The translations under genes were made by a program, and so were the position numbers. Below, piece after piece: positions 31,231 to 42,300 of a stretch of 51,100 bases of DNA. A model generated the notes under the pieces. The model was not told the DNA's origin. It saw only the letters and a program-made list of their open reading frames with translations, and did not search any database. The stretch lies in assembly GCA_024398105.1 (NCBI GenBank), contig JAKSJP010000018.1, forward strand, positions 1 to 51,100, in the 5' to 3' direction. This DNA comes from Bacteroidales bacterium. GTDB lineage: Bacteria; Bacteroidota; Bacteroidia; Bacteroidales; UBA932. The stretch's first letter is position 1. Every line of letters begins with the position of its first letter.

Positions 31231-33378
31231 ATGAAGTTTCATTCCATTAGAATAGCTTTGGCTTCGTTGATGGCATTGTCAGTCATCAGCTGCAAGGAAG
31301 ACGAGCCGTACGGACAGTCCGACAGGTCACCTGTCGAGCTGTCTGCAGGCTATGCTTCTGACGGCATGATGACAAAGGCGACTGTTACCGATGGAAGCGG
31401 AAAGACTGTGCGCGCATTCACGGGCGATACGCGTCTGTTCTTTATGATGGTTGCTGAGGACGAGACTGTGTCTCCGACTCAGTCCATGATCGGATATAAC
31501 TATGCAAAGGCAGCTGCCGCAGGCTCTGAGGATGCGAAGTCGGACGTCGCTTTCGACGGAAACTACCTCTACTGGGATGATGCGTATGCCCGTGATACAA
31601 AGATCTCAGTATATTCTGTGGCAGCGGCAGGAGCAGAGCTTGACAGTGCTGTGTTCGGTCCGGAAGCGACAGCTCAGACCGTAGGCACTTCAGCCAAGGT
31701 CATCAACTTCTCGTCTGCATCGAACACTCCTGTGGTTTCATGGGAAATCGGCGAGGGAAGTGCTCAGGACAGTTCTTCTTTCAGCCAGGACGACCTTGTC
31801 TTCAGCAACAATATCGTCAAGGTCGACGATTCTCATGACTACAGACTCAGGTATCGTGAGACAGCTGGCGGCCACCATAAGTTCGACAAGGGAGAACTGA
31901 CATACTACCATGCTCTCTCACGTGTCACGGTCAGGATCGTCTGCGGCGACGGTTTCAAGGGAGACGGAACAGACTTCAGTTTCACATCAGTCCCTACAGG
32001 CGCCGACAACAGCTTTGCTGTCAACGGCTTCTATGGAAAGGGTACGTTCGATGTCGCTGAAGGCGAGTTCACACCTGGTTCTGTCGAGGTGAAGGACTTC
32101 TCAAGCATCTGTCTCAGCAGGACCGATGCCCAGAAGGTAGATCCTTACTATACTCTTGAGGCATATCTCGTCCCAGGTACTGATATCGAGAACGGTACTG
32201 TTGAGAATGCATTTACATTCGAGATCGACAACAACAGGTACGACATCTCGATGAAAGAACTGCACGACCTGCTCGAGACTGTGGATGAGTTCCTCGCTGG
32301 AGTCCATTACCAGTTCACTTTCATTGTCTCCAAGACCAAGGTCAGCGGTTTCAGCGCAAAGGTGGTCGACTGGGAGGACGTGACTGCCGATGAGCATAAG
32401 CCTAGCAACGCAAGGATTTCTCTTTCTCTCGAGGACAGGGGAGCGTCAGTGACTTCAGGCGTCGATTTCTATCGTTCGCTGGATCCAGGCAATACATCCG
32501 GTATATTTGATACATACCAGGGTTACCTCTGGAGCACTGGCTATGAGAAGAAGAGTTCTGACTGGTTCTGGCCAGGAAATACGTCTTTCTATCATTTCCG
32601 CGCCGTCGGTGATAAGTCGGATTCTTCTGCTCCGTCTGTCGTCAGCAATGAAGGAGGCGATTACTTCGGAATCTCTGCAGGTGAGACTTACCATGATTAT
32701 ATCTGGGGAGCGCCTTTCAAGGAGATGGACGGCTCGGCGGATGCCCCGGACGATGCGAAGTTCGTATACTCGAATACTCTTGGTTTCGACGGTACCGCAG
32801 CGCATCAGATCAGCTATGCGATCGGACCTACCAAGGATGTCATCAGACTTTTGATGATGCATGTGATGAGCAATGTGACATTCGAACTTGTGACATCCTC
32901 TGACGATGCGGCTGTCTCTTTCGGCGACGGTACCCCAGGCAACATCACGACCATTACTTTGGAGCAGATCCATAAGTCCGGCAAGGTCAATATGGGAAAC
33001 GGCCTGGTCCAGACTACGGATTCGAGGTCTGACTATGAGTTCACGACAGTCCATGCACAGGTCGGCAACAAGATCACATGGTCTGACTATGGTGCTGTGC
33101 CACAGTCGCTTGAAGATGTAGTGCTTGTCATCAAGACCGCGGACAACAACCTCTATACTGTTGATATGGAGAATGTCATGGCTTCGTCAGTGTCGACAAA
33201 GAACATCGTGAATCCTTATGAGCAGGTATCCGGTAAGTACAGGATCGACCGCTGGTATCCTGACTATAATTACAAATATACATTCAAGCTCACCAAGAAG
33301 GGTGCAGAAAGCCTTGAAGCGACCATCCTCGACTGGGAAGATGTGGTTGCCGGTGACGATAATGTACAAATCAAATAG
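31231..33378 (+). CDS. Fimbrillin-family lipoprotein 4 (two tandem domains)
   Basis: A 715-residue lipoprotein (VISC-KED, C21; Lys49 in MTKAT). It has the same two-domain layout as its upstream neighbour: domain 1 ends at VVDWEDVT (W381), domain 2 at ILDWEDVV (W702). Shared details such as YWDDAYARDTKISVYSVAA in domain 1 (compare YWDDAFGRKGQISVYAVA in fimbrillin 3) and FYHFRAV with YIWGAPFKE in domain 2 show that fimbrillins 3 and 4 are tandem paralogs. Surface-exposed fibre component by inference. Confidence 0.82.
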   Translation: MKFHSIRIALASLMALSVISCKEDEPYGQSDRSPVELSAGYASDGMMTKATVTDGSGKTVRAFTGDTRLFFMMVAEDETVSPTQSMIGYNYAKAAAAGSEDAKSDVAFDGNYLYWDDAYARDTKISVYSVAAAGAELDSAVFGPEATAQTVGTSAKVINFSSASNTPVVSWEIGEGSAQDSSSFSQDDLVFSNNIVKVDDSHDYRLRYRETAGGHHKFDKGELTYYHALSRVTVRIVCGDGFKGDGTDFSFTSVPTGADNSFAVNGFYGKGTFDVAEGEFTPGSVEVKDFSSICLSRTDAQKVDPYYTLEAYLVPGTDIENGTVENAFTFEIDNNRYDISMKELHDLLETVDEFLAGVHYQFTFIVSKTKVSGFSAKVVDWEDVTADEHKPSNARISLSLEDRGASVTSGVDFYRSLDPGNTSGIFDTYQGYLWSTGYEKKSSDWFWPGNTSFYHFRAVGDKSDSSAPSVVSNEGGDYFGISAGETYHDYIWGAPFKEMDGSADAPDDAKFVYSNTLGFDGTAAHQISYAIGPTKDVIRLLMMHVMSNVTFELVTSSDDAAVSFGDGTPGNITTITLEQIHKSGKVNMGNGLVQTTDSRSDYEFTTVHAQVGNKITWSDYGAVPQSLEDVVLVIKTADNNLYTVDMENVMASSVSTKNIVNPYEQVSGKYRIDRWYPDYNYKYTFKLTKKGAESLEATILDWEDVVAGDDNVQIK

Positions 33379-33381
33379 CAG

Positions 33382-35484
33382 ATGAAGATTTCAGCATACA
33401 TATATCCTCTGTTCGCCCTGGCTTTGATGGCAGGGTGCAGCAAAGAGACTCCGGTGTATTCTGTGGGAGATGCTGATAATGAGATCCTTGTGAAAGCCGG
33501 CATATCCGAAGGTGCAGACAGGTCTGTAGTCACCAAGGCCGGCTCGGAGGACTCTCATTCAAGCCATGTCGCATTCACTGGCGGAACCAGGCTGTCTCTG
33601 CAGGTGAGCGGAAGGTGGACTGGCCATGATCCTGAGACTGTCGTAAGCACGACAGTCGGAACTGTAGCTACGGCTTCAGGAAGCCATAATGCCGTTTCGA
33701 TCGATCCGGATATCTATTGGGATGACTTCGGAACAGCGGACCCTGCAAATGCTTCGACAGGAAGGGCAGAAGGCCTTTCGATCTATGGTGTCGCTGTCAA
33801 TGGCGTCTCTACCGCAGCTGTAATCAATGATTTCTCGGCTCTTGCATGGAATCTCGCTGCGGACCAGAGCACAGGATGGAGCGCAAAGGATCTTCTTGTC
33901 AGCAACAATGTAAGGCCCGAAGGAGCCGACGGATCCTATAAGTTCAGCCAGAAGAACGACGGAAAGCTTCTCGAGTTCAGACACCAGATGAGCAAGATCA
34001 CTTTCCGACTCATCGCGAATGACGGTTTCGAGACTTCTTCAGCAGTGGGTTCGACTGCAAGGAAGTTCGCTTCAGTTCCTCAGGTAGTACTGACTTCCAA
34101 TGTCGGCACTTCGGCTTCTGTCGACGAGTGGCCTTTCCTCAGCGGAAGCGTCAACGTGACTGACGGATCTGTCAGCGCTCAGGGTGACCGTTCAAAGGTG
34201 ACAATGAGGACCATGTCTACGACCGATGCCACATATACTGTAATAAAGGACGCTCTAGTGGTTCCTGGCTCATGCTTCGGCAGCGCCGACACTGATATCA
34301 TCGCAAGGATCGATGCTGACGGAAATATCTATTATGTCAGCGCTGAGAAGATCCGTGCGAAGATGCTTTCTCTCGACAGCTCGACTGACTTCAGGACCGA
34401 GGCAGGCAAGAACTATGTCATCACTGTCATCGTCAACAAGACCAGGATCGATGTGACTGCCACTGTCCTTGACTGGACCGATGTGGTCGCAGAAGAGGTA
34501 GAACCGGTAATCGATGTCAATGCAAGCTATGGCGATGGTGGTGCTCCTGCTGAGTTCTCTGCCTTCAGCTTCTACAGGAGCATTGCTCTCGACAGCGGAT
34601 ACAGCGCGGACAATACAGGGAATGCCAATGGCTTCTTCGCAGCTGAATCAGTGGTGTCAAATCCATCAGCTCCTGGTGCAGAGTGGGTGTTCAGCCCTGT
34701 GCTTCACTGGCCAAGCCATGACATACATTACCAGATGCGCGGAGTATGGCCTCTTACAGTGACTGACGCGGATGATGTTACTAGCCCGAAGGTCGAGACT
34801 TCAGTCCATGATACAAAGGAATATCAGGTCATCAAGGTCGGTAACGCAATGTATCAGCAAGGAACATTCCCTTCAGACCTGATGGTCGCAAGGCCGGATG
34901 TTGCAGCTGATGTGGAGTGCAGCAACCCTGACCATAGTCATAAGTACCTGTTCTCTGACGGTGTCTGTGCTACGGAGGGAACCGTGAACCTTGAATTCGC
35001 ATATATGATGAGCAAGGTCGAGGTCGTTCTCTCAACGACTGAAGGATCTGACAAGGTCAATCTTTCAGGAGCCAAGGTGGAAGTGACCAATGTCTTCACT
35101 TCTGGCGAGATCAAGTTGGGCGACAGGGCCGCATTCACAAGCGGTAGCGTATCGGATTATATGCTTAATCCTGTCGCAGGAAGCGCTGAGAAGAGACTTG
35201 ACGCAATAGTCCCTCAGGAGTTGACTTACACGACCCCTCGTGCAGAGTCGAACGTGAGATTCAGGATAACGATCTTCAATGCTGACGGCACCAAGGACAT
35301 CTACCATGCCGACGTCGCTCCGATCAGGAAGAACGGATCGACAGAATTGGTTGCTCCGGAGGGCAGATGGGAGAGCGGAGTCCATTACATCTACAATCTC
35401 AAGCTTTCGAAGACAAAGATCGACGCTGTAGCTACGGTCACCGACTGGGTCAAGGCAGTCGCTGACGAAGAAATCTGGTTCTAA
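33382..35484 (+). CDS. Fimbrillin-family lipoprotein 5 (two tandem domains)
   Basis: A 700-residue lipoprotein (MAGC-SKE, C19; Lys52 in VTKAG). Domain 1 ends at VLDWTDVV (W365) and domain 2 at VTDWVKAV (W689). Shares YWDDFGTAD...LSIYGVAVNG with the paralogs, though domain 2 is more diverged (IHYQMRGVWPL replaces YHFRAV). Gaps to both neighbours are short (3 and 12 bp). Its signal and maturation motif are intact, so it should reach the surface like the others. Confidence 0.8.
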   Translation: MKISAYIYPLFALALMAGCSKETPVYSVGDADNEILVKAGISEGADRSVVTKAGSEDSHSSHVAFTGGTRLSLQVSGRWTGHDPETVVSTTVGTVATASGSHNAVSIDPDIYWDDFGTADPANASTGRAEGLSIYGVAVNGVSTAAVINDFSALAWNLAADQSTGWSAKDLLVSNNVRPEGADGSYKFSQKNDGKLLEFRHQMSKITFRLIANDGFETSSAVGSTARKFASVPQVVLTSNVGTSASVDEWPFLSGSVNVTDGSVSAQGDRSKVTMRTMSTTDATYTVIKDALVVPGSCFGSADTDIIARIDADGNIYYVSAEKIRAKMLSLDSSTDFRTEAGKNYVITVIVNKTRIDVTATVLDWTDVVAEEVEPVIDVNASYGDGGAPAEFSAFSFYRSIALDSGYSADNTGNANGFFAAESVVSNPSAPGAEWVFSPVLHWPSHDIHYQMRGVWPLTVTDADDVTSPKVETSVHDTKEYQVIKVGNAMYQQGTFPSDLMVARPDVAADVECSNPDHSHKYLFSDGVCATEGTVNLEFAYMMSKVEVVLSTTEGSDKVNLSGAKVEVTNVFTSGEIKLGDRAAFTSGSVSDYMLNPVAGSAEKRLDAIVPQELTYTTPRAESNVRFRITIFNADGTKDIYHADVAPIRKNGSTELVAPEGRWESGVHYIYNLKLSKTKIDAVATVTDWVKAVADEEIWF

Positions 35485-35496
35485 AGAAAAGAGTTT

Positions 35497-37470
35497 ATGA
35501 AATCATACAAATTCACATACGTCCTGATGATCGCTGCCCTTGCTGCTTCCTGCACCAAGGACCATGGTTACGGTACGCTCAGTCCCGACGGCAGGAAGAC
35601 TCCGCTTCTTGTAGAGGCGACTCTTGGAACAAAGACTGCGACAAAGGCTTCCGACAATTACTTTGACGCTGACGAGCATCTTCTCTCATATGTCAGACAT
35701 GTCAAGGAAGATGGATCTTCATATTCTTCGGTAAGCGCAGACAAGGCTCCTATGCTTGTGGAGTTCGTATATGGCGGCTCTGCAATGACAGCTGTGGATG
35801 CTTCGGTCAACATGACATCGGACCTTTCGGTCGATGGTGGCCTTTACTGGGACGATTTCAGCGATTCTTCCGATCCGGAGACTGACCTGAGGACGCAGGG
35901 ACATGCTCTTCAGAGCTATTATGGCTACGGATACAACGGAGGAACTCCTACGACTGCCCTTGACGAGTCTGCAGGTGTACTCGGATGGACTGCTCCTGCT
36001 GACCAGTCGACTGCCCTCAAGGTACGCAATGCAGACCTGCTCTGGAGTACTACCCAGGCTCCTGTGGCCTACAGCCATTCGAGCGCGAATTCCGGTGGGG
36101 TACATGGCACATTGACAATCCCTTATACACATGCCATGAGCAAGGTGTCTGTGAACATCGTTGCTGGCGACGGCTTCTCTAGCGGAGCATTCGAAGACAC
36201 AGAAGTCAAGCTTCTCGGATTCAATAACAGCGGAGAATTCTCGGCAACTGACGCTGTCGTATCAGACACATCGGCTGAAGACATCCTCATGTATGGCGCA
36301 GATGAGACTCAGACTGTCTCTAAGCCATCGAGACTCTTCTCGGCTATGACTGTCCCTCAGACTGAGCTGACTGTCGGCGATGCTTTCCTCGAGATCAGCG
36401 ATGTCGACGGCAACAATTATTCACTTGCCATCACTGATGCAATCATGGAGGGCTGGGGAAGTCAGCTCGATGCTTCAAAGGCAACAATGTCAGGCGTCCA
36501 TTACTTCATTACAGTAAATGTGTCGAAGGTGAAGGTCTCTGTAGTGGCAACTATCCTTGACTGGACGGCAGTCTCAGCCGAAGGGACAGGAAGCATACTC
36601 TTCGACGCTGACGTCGTCAATTCCGGCAAGACCAATGATGTGACAGCCTCAGGTGCGTCGTTCGACCTTTGGAGACTTGTAAAGGCTGATGGCGACACTC
36701 AGGATATGTCGAACGATGCCTATGGCACCATGGAGACTACATCTTCATTCAACGGATCGTCATGGGTGAATTCCCCTGTGATCTATTGGGCCGATGCTCA
36801 GACAAGTTATTACTTCAGGGCTCTTGCTTCTTTCGGCGGTTCCTCAGTGCTCAGTTCTGTCAACGGTTCTCTTGAAGCTCTTCAGGGAAGAGATATCGTA
36901 TGGGGAACGACCGATGCCCATACAGGCAAGGAGGCAGACGGCACTGAACATCCATATGCTGCAGGACAGGCTATCAATCCAAGGACATCAGAGGTCCCTA
37001 TGGTCTTCGAGCATGTGATGAGCCAGGTGACTGTAAATCTTACCACAGATGCTTCAGCCGTAAACCTCGTAGGAGCTGCCATGAGCATTGCCGGACTTTA
37101 TGACAAGGGCACCGTAAGGCTTGCTGACGGAGATATCGAGGACAAGTCATCGACTGCAGAAGTTACTCTCTCAGGCCTTCTTTCAGGGGATTCAGCTGAG
37201 ACGGGAACGAAATTCTCGAACGTGCTGGTGATGCCTCAGTCACTTGAAGGCAGGACTCTCAGCATCGTCCTTGCCGACGGCACCAGGTATAGCGTCGCAC
37301 TTGACGAATGTCTTGTCAGCGGAACAGATAATCTGATTACGGAGTGGGAGAGAGGCAGGAACTATACATACACCATCGTCCTCTCGAAGGAGAAGGTCCA
37401 GTTCCTTGTCAGAGTCAAGGACTGGGTGGAGACTGAAGGAAGCGGAAACGCAAATCTCGACTGGGATTAA
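35497..37470 (+). CDS. Fimbrillin-family lipoprotein 6 (two tandem domains)
   Basis: A 657-residue lipoprotein (AASC-TKD, C19; Lys50 in ATKAS). Domain 1 ends at ILDWTAVS (W356) and domain 2 at VKDWVETE (W643). It keeps the YWDDFSDSS strand, the Q-S-Y-Y-G-Y-G-Y-N-G pattern and, in domain 2, SYYFRALASFGG. It is the last and shortest of the four two-domain members. The four together occupy 8.5 kb and probably arose by serial duplication followed by divergence. Confidence 0.8.
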   Translation: MKSYKFTYVLMIAALAASCTKDHGYGTLSPDGRKTPLLVEATLGTKTATKASDNYFDADEHLLSYVRHVKEDGSSYSSVSADKAPMLVEFVYGGSAMTAVDASVNMTSDLSVDGGLYWDDFSDSSDPETDLRTQGHALQSYYGYGYNGGTPTTALDESAGVLGWTAPADQSTALKVRNADLLWSTTQAPVAYSHSSANSGGVHGTLTIPYTHAMSKVSVNIVAGDGFSSGAFEDTEVKLLGFNNSGEFSATDAVVSDTSAEDILMYGADETQTVSKPSRLFSAMTVPQTELTVGDAFLEISDVDGNNYSLAITDAIMEGWGSQLDASKATMSGVHYFITVNVSKVKVSVVATILDWTAVSAEGTGSILFDADVVNSGKTNDVTASGASFDLWRLVKADGDTQDMSNDAYGTMETTSSFNGSSWVNSPVIYWADAQTSYYFRALASFGGSSVLSSVNGSLEALQGRDIVWGTTDAHTGKEADGTEHPYAAGQAINPRTSEVPMVFEHVMSQVTVNLTTDASAVNLVGAAMSIAGLYDKGTVRLADGDIEDKSSTAEVTLSGLLSGDSAETGTKFSNVLVMPQSLEGRTLSIVLADGTRYSVALDECLVSGTDNLITEWERGRNYTYTIVLSKEKVQFLVRVKDWVETEGSGNANLDWD

Positions 37471-37485
37471 ACACTTGAATTGTAA

Positions 37486-39384
37486 ATGGTTTCTAGGAAA
37501 TTCATATCATATTGCTCTGCCCTCATGCTCGTGTCGTGCGGCCTCGTCTCATGCAACAAGGACATCGATCCTGTCCAGCTTGGAAACGAAGGCGTGGAGA
37601 AGGGCGAGATGGTGTATTTCTCTGTGGGAAATACATCCAGCACAGAGACGGTGACCAAGGCTATGACTTACTATATGCCTGACAGCTACCGTTTCGTGTG
37701 CCGTATGTACTATAAGTCGGCAACCGGCTCAGACCTGTATGATGTGACCGGAGGTACCGATGTCACCAGCTGGCTCAAGGTCGACGGTCCAGTCGGCAAT
37801 GCCCTGTATTGGAGAGGTACCTTCCCGGAACTTGATCCGACAGACTCGGGGCTCTTCGATTCAGCCGGCAATGACTATGAGGCCAAGTGCTTTTACTGGC
37901 AGAACCGCAAGGAACATGCTTTCCTCGCATGGACGGACCTCAACCATGCCACAGAGCTTACCTACAGCCCGATCAGGGGATCCCAGAGCCTCAAGTTCAA
38001 ACCATATGACCTCGACTACCAGCTGCACACCGGTCAGGAGGCAGAGCAATGGAACATCTCCGGCTACCAGGTCTATGGTGCTCCGGCTGAATTCAGCTCG
38101 TGGTCAAGCCTCAGGAAATATATCGAGGCCGGCAGCAACTATGAGAACAATATCAAGAACCGCGTCCCTGACGGCATCGATCCTGCCGACTTCGCTACAG
38201 CGCAGTATTATTATGCCTATGGCTGGTCATGCAAGTACTCTCTTCTCAAGGCAGAACGTACTATCGTCGACGACGCCCATCAGACTTACGGCTGGGTCCA
38301 GTACAACATGTACTACGACAAGCTCCCATATACCGGCAGCATTGACGGTCTGGTAAGACTGTATGACTCTGAAGGAATACCATCTTTCCTCTATGACAGG
38401 TCAGTCAATGCCTACAGGGCGGAGATCGGTATCCGTTACCTCAAGACAGACAGCGAAGGAAAGGCTCTTGAGCCTGAGCAGATCTATACTCCTTCAGAGA
38501 CCGCATTGGTGGAAAGGACGATGCTTCCTCCAGCACTCGACCAGGTGGAAGACGGTGACTTCATCATTGACGGAGATACCAGTGTCGCAGTAGTTGACTT
38601 TACGTACTACGAGACCGACAACTACGGCAATACCCGTTACGACGAGACCAATCCAAGGTATACTTTCTATTACAAGGAACTTCTCAGCCTGAAGAAGCAG
38701 GAAATCATCAAGACCCTTCCTGCAAACGTGTTCGACCTGACCAGGGGAGACAAGACTTCCATCAAGGATCAGCCGGACATCTGCCAGGCACTGACGATCC
38801 AGGCTCCGCTGGGAGCGACCCAGTCGTCGAACAGAGTCAACCTGTACTTCAAGCACCAGTTCAGCCAGGTGCAGGTAAACATCAAGGCTTCATCCGACCT
38901 GTCAGTTGAAGTGGATCCTGAGAATATCAGGAAGGTCGAGCTTCTCGGCGTAAGTGAGAAGGGATATGTGTTCACCGAGATTGACGAGAACGGAGAAGTC
39001 CAGCCGACCACATATGAGCCTGTCCTTGCTTCCTCATATACGGTCGATCAGCTTAAGGAGAACCAGTTCGGCACTTCGTTCGAGATGTTCGACATGGGCG
39101 AGGAAAACCGCGCCACCGGCTACCTCAAGTCGTTCAACGCCCTTGCCTTCGGACAGCTTCAGGCAATCAGGGTATCATGGGAGGAGAAGGAGACAGGCGT
39201 GATGCATGTGGCTACCTACAGAGTCCCTGAGGACAATCTGAGGAACCTCAAGAGCGCCAACAAGTATATCTGGAACATCGAGATACGACGCGGAACCCTC
39301 GCGATCATCCGAACCGAGATCGCAGACTGGACAGTCCTGAATTCCGCACTTGAGTATAACACAGACGGTACAATCGTCAATTAA
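37486..39384 (+). CDS. Fimbrillin-family lipoprotein 7 (large single domain)
   Basis: A 632-residue lipoprotein. Two possible lipoboxes follow each other (LVSC-G, C18; LVSC-N, C23); the second is the better fit because of NKD after it. Lys58 lies in VTKAM. The body is a single enlarged fimbrillin domain with long insertions rich in Tyr, Asp and Trp (about 100-320), then the typical YFKHQFSQVQVNIKASS strand and a terminal IADWTVLN. Large insertions of this kind are common in tip or accessory pilins that bind ligands, but this is inference. Gaps to neighbours are 15 and 12 bp. Confidence 0.75.
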   Translation: MVSRKFISYCSALMLVSCGLVSCNKDIDPVQLGNEGVEKGEMVYFSVGNTSSTETVTKAMTYYMPDSYRFVCRMYYKSATGSDLYDVTGGTDVTSWLKVDGPVGNALYWRGTFPELDPTDSGLFDSAGNDYEAKCFYWQNRKEHAFLAWTDLNHATELTYSPIRGSQSLKFKPYDLDYQLHTGQEAEQWNISGYQVYGAPAEFSSWSSLRKYIEAGSNYENNIKNRVPDGIDPADFATAQYYYAYGWSCKYSLLKAERTIVDDAHQTYGWVQYNMYYDKLPYTGSIDGLVRLYDSEGIPSFLYDRSVNAYRAEIGIRYLKTDSEGKALEPEQIYTPSETALVERTMLPPALDQVEDGDFIIDGDTSVAVVDFTYYETDNYGNTRYDETNPRYTFYYKELLSLKKQEIIKTLPANVFDLTRGDKTSIKDQPDICQALTIQAPLGATQSSNRVNLYFKHQFSQVQVNIKASSDLSVEVDPENIRKVELLGVSEKGYVFTEIDENGEVQPTTYEPVLASSYTVDQLKENQFGTSFEMFDMGEENRATGYLKSFNALAFGQLQAIRVSWEEKETGVMHVATYRVPEDNLRNLKSANKYIWNIEIRRGTLAIIRTEIADWTVLNSALEYNTDGTIVN

Positions 39385-39396
39385 CTGTAGAAAGAT

Positions 39397-42300
39397 TTGA
39401 AAAAGTTTGCTTACATATCTGCGTTGTCACTTGCAATCCTGAGTGGCTGTACGCCCGATAAGCTTGGCCCAGAAATCGCTGACGAGGAAATCCTTGCCGG
39501 AGATGGCGTGCAGTTCACTGCAATGCTCCCAGGCATAGAGACCAAGTCGGCAAAGAGCGACTGGATGGATGCGCATTCCGCATACAAGCCATCCGTACTT
39601 GGCTACAACTACACGATATCGATGTACCGTGACGGTGTCTCTGAACCGCTTGGTACTTACTCATACATCGCTGACCTTGACGGCGGACAGGAGGATTATG
39701 ACGGAACCCTCGCTCCTGTTTCCGAGTCCGACCTTCTCCGCTGGAATGACAATGTCGCGGAATACGGGTTCATGGCAACTGCCAATGCAGGTGAGCTTTC
39801 AAGTGACCAGGAAACCGAAGAGAAGTGGGTCAGCATGGACTACCTTGAAGGACATTCCTACGTTCCTGTATGGGAAGGCAGTGATGCGGAGGGACATGGT
39901 ACCGATCCGGACCAGATCCAGTACAGGACCAGCAAGGGTTGGTACAATGCAGGCAAGAATTACTACCAGAGCAACGGTATCATGGTAGCTTCAGCCAACC
40001 AGTACAAGAAGGTGCCGCTCTATATGAAGCATAAGAGAGCATGGGTCACTATTATCCTCAAGGCAGGCGAGGGCGTGACACGCGAGGCTCTCAGGTTCGA
40101 GACATCAAAGGATAATATCGACCTTACTGTCAACAGCTATGCACCTGGCTCTTCGACACCGCTGGAGATCAACAGGACATGGTCGTCTGAGATGTTCATC
40201 GACTATGCCAAGGATAAGAACGGAGATGCTCAGAGCCATGTGAGCACCACCAGGTTCGACGCGATCGTCGAGCCTCATAACTATGCGCTTAAGAAGGATG
40301 AGGAGATCATCTCGAAGATAGTCCTTTCTGACCAGAAGTTCTCGTTCTACGCGTCGAACGACAGCCGATATGTCAACGGAAGCGAAGAGGAGAAGGCACA
40401 GGCCGACCTGGCATACAACCTCACTGAGGGAAAGCATCTCACCATCACAGCGACCCTTTCTCGCGACAGCCGCAAGATTCTCATGACAGCGTGGATCGAG
40501 GACTGGACCGACAACGTGACTTCGACAATCTGTGACGACTATGGCCAGAACGGCGATCCTGTTGTCATCAGGAACCGTGCTGAGCTTATCCAGTTCCTCT
40601 CTTCGGACAAGAACAAGCAGGGTAATGTCGCCATCATTCAGCCTGGAGAACTCGATCTCGAGAAGGATGAGGAAGGAAATGATTCACCATGGAGCCCATA
40701 TCCTCTCAATGCGACTCTCAACCTCGCTTGCTGTCAGATATCGACTGCACATCAGATCTTTACGGAGCTTGCATCGACTTCGTCTCTCGTCAACGGTACT
40801 GTCACTGTAGTGGACGGTGCTGAAGTCCCTTACGCTATCGCCCAGACCAACAACGGTACGATCGAGAGAGTGGACGTCCTTGTCGAAGATGAGATGACGA
40901 CTGCAAAGGCGACGGTCGCAGGACTTGTAGGCGTCAACAGAGGTACAATCTATCAGTGCTCATCTGTCCTTCCGGTCTATGGCCCTGACAGCGATGACCT
41001 GACATATGTTGGCGGAATCGCAGCATATAATGAGTCAGACCAGTCACTTGCCGCTGTGATAGATGAGTGTGTGGTCAACGCCTCTGTCAACGGCGGAGTC
41101 AATGTCAGAGGTGGCGGAATCGCCGGGTTCGTCTCAGGACGTATCACGAACAATACCTACGAGTATGGTATGACTGTAGGTCAGTCTCCGGTTTCTTTCA
41201 AGAATATCTTTGCCCAGGCAGGCGGTACGCAGCTGATCGCTACGAACAACGGATGGCCGACGGATGTCACCAATCCGGTCTCTGAGTCTGAACCATACTC
41301 CAACGAGAACAGATATGCCGGAAGCAGATACACCGGCGTGATCGACTGCCAGCAGGATCTCCATAAGGTTATGAGCGAAGGCGCTCTGAATGCAACAGGA
41401 AATATCTTCAGGATCTCGAAGAGCTTCACTGTCGTTTCTTCGGATGACCCTTCTGAGGACTGGTACCATGGTACCGTAGATGCCGACAATCTGAATGCCG
41501 GACCGAACAACGTATCGTTCTCTCTGTACGGCAACGGCAGGACCATCTATCTTGACGGGACAAAGACTGTCAGGACGACTGACGGACATGGCCTGAACAA
41601 CGGCAACGAGACGACTTATGTCACTGCTCCTATGCTGTTCAACCATGTATTCGGACAGATCTCTGACCTGACCGTCCATCTCAGGAAGTCAGTGGTCGCA
41701 AGTCCTGGCCTCAACGAGGATGAATACAATGCATCTGATGCGATCGCCCCTCTTGCTTATTCGGTCTATGGCAGCAATGCAGGCCTGACACGCATCAGGG
41801 TGGTTTCAGATGAAGGTCTTTTCGTCCAGTCATCGACTCCTGCAGGTCTGGTCGCATGGGCCTGGGGCGGAGCGACAGTCTCTGACTGCAAGGTCGATGT
41901 CGATGTCAGGATGTGGCTTCCTTCGACAATGGGCAATGACTCGAAGCATTATGCCGGCGGTATCATAGCCTGTGCTGCGAAGGCGACTGTCACAAGATGC
42001 AGTTACTATGGCGATTCAGAGGACAGCGTAAGAGGTTCTGACTACTCGTCGACAGCTAGGTCCTCTGCTAATTTCTTCTATGGCGGAATCGTCGGAGGCA
42101 CAGCTTCTAAGCGTACTGAGGAACCGCTTCTTCAGATCACGGACTGTGCAAGCTGGCTGATCGCAAGACGTGCCATGCCTACAGATGAGGACAAGAGCTC
42201 GAGAGCGAGCATCATCGCATATACAGCATACGCGACCACAGGTGCGTCAAGTACGGTCGCGAATGGAATGAATCCTGACCGCCCTAGCGAAGGAAACTGG

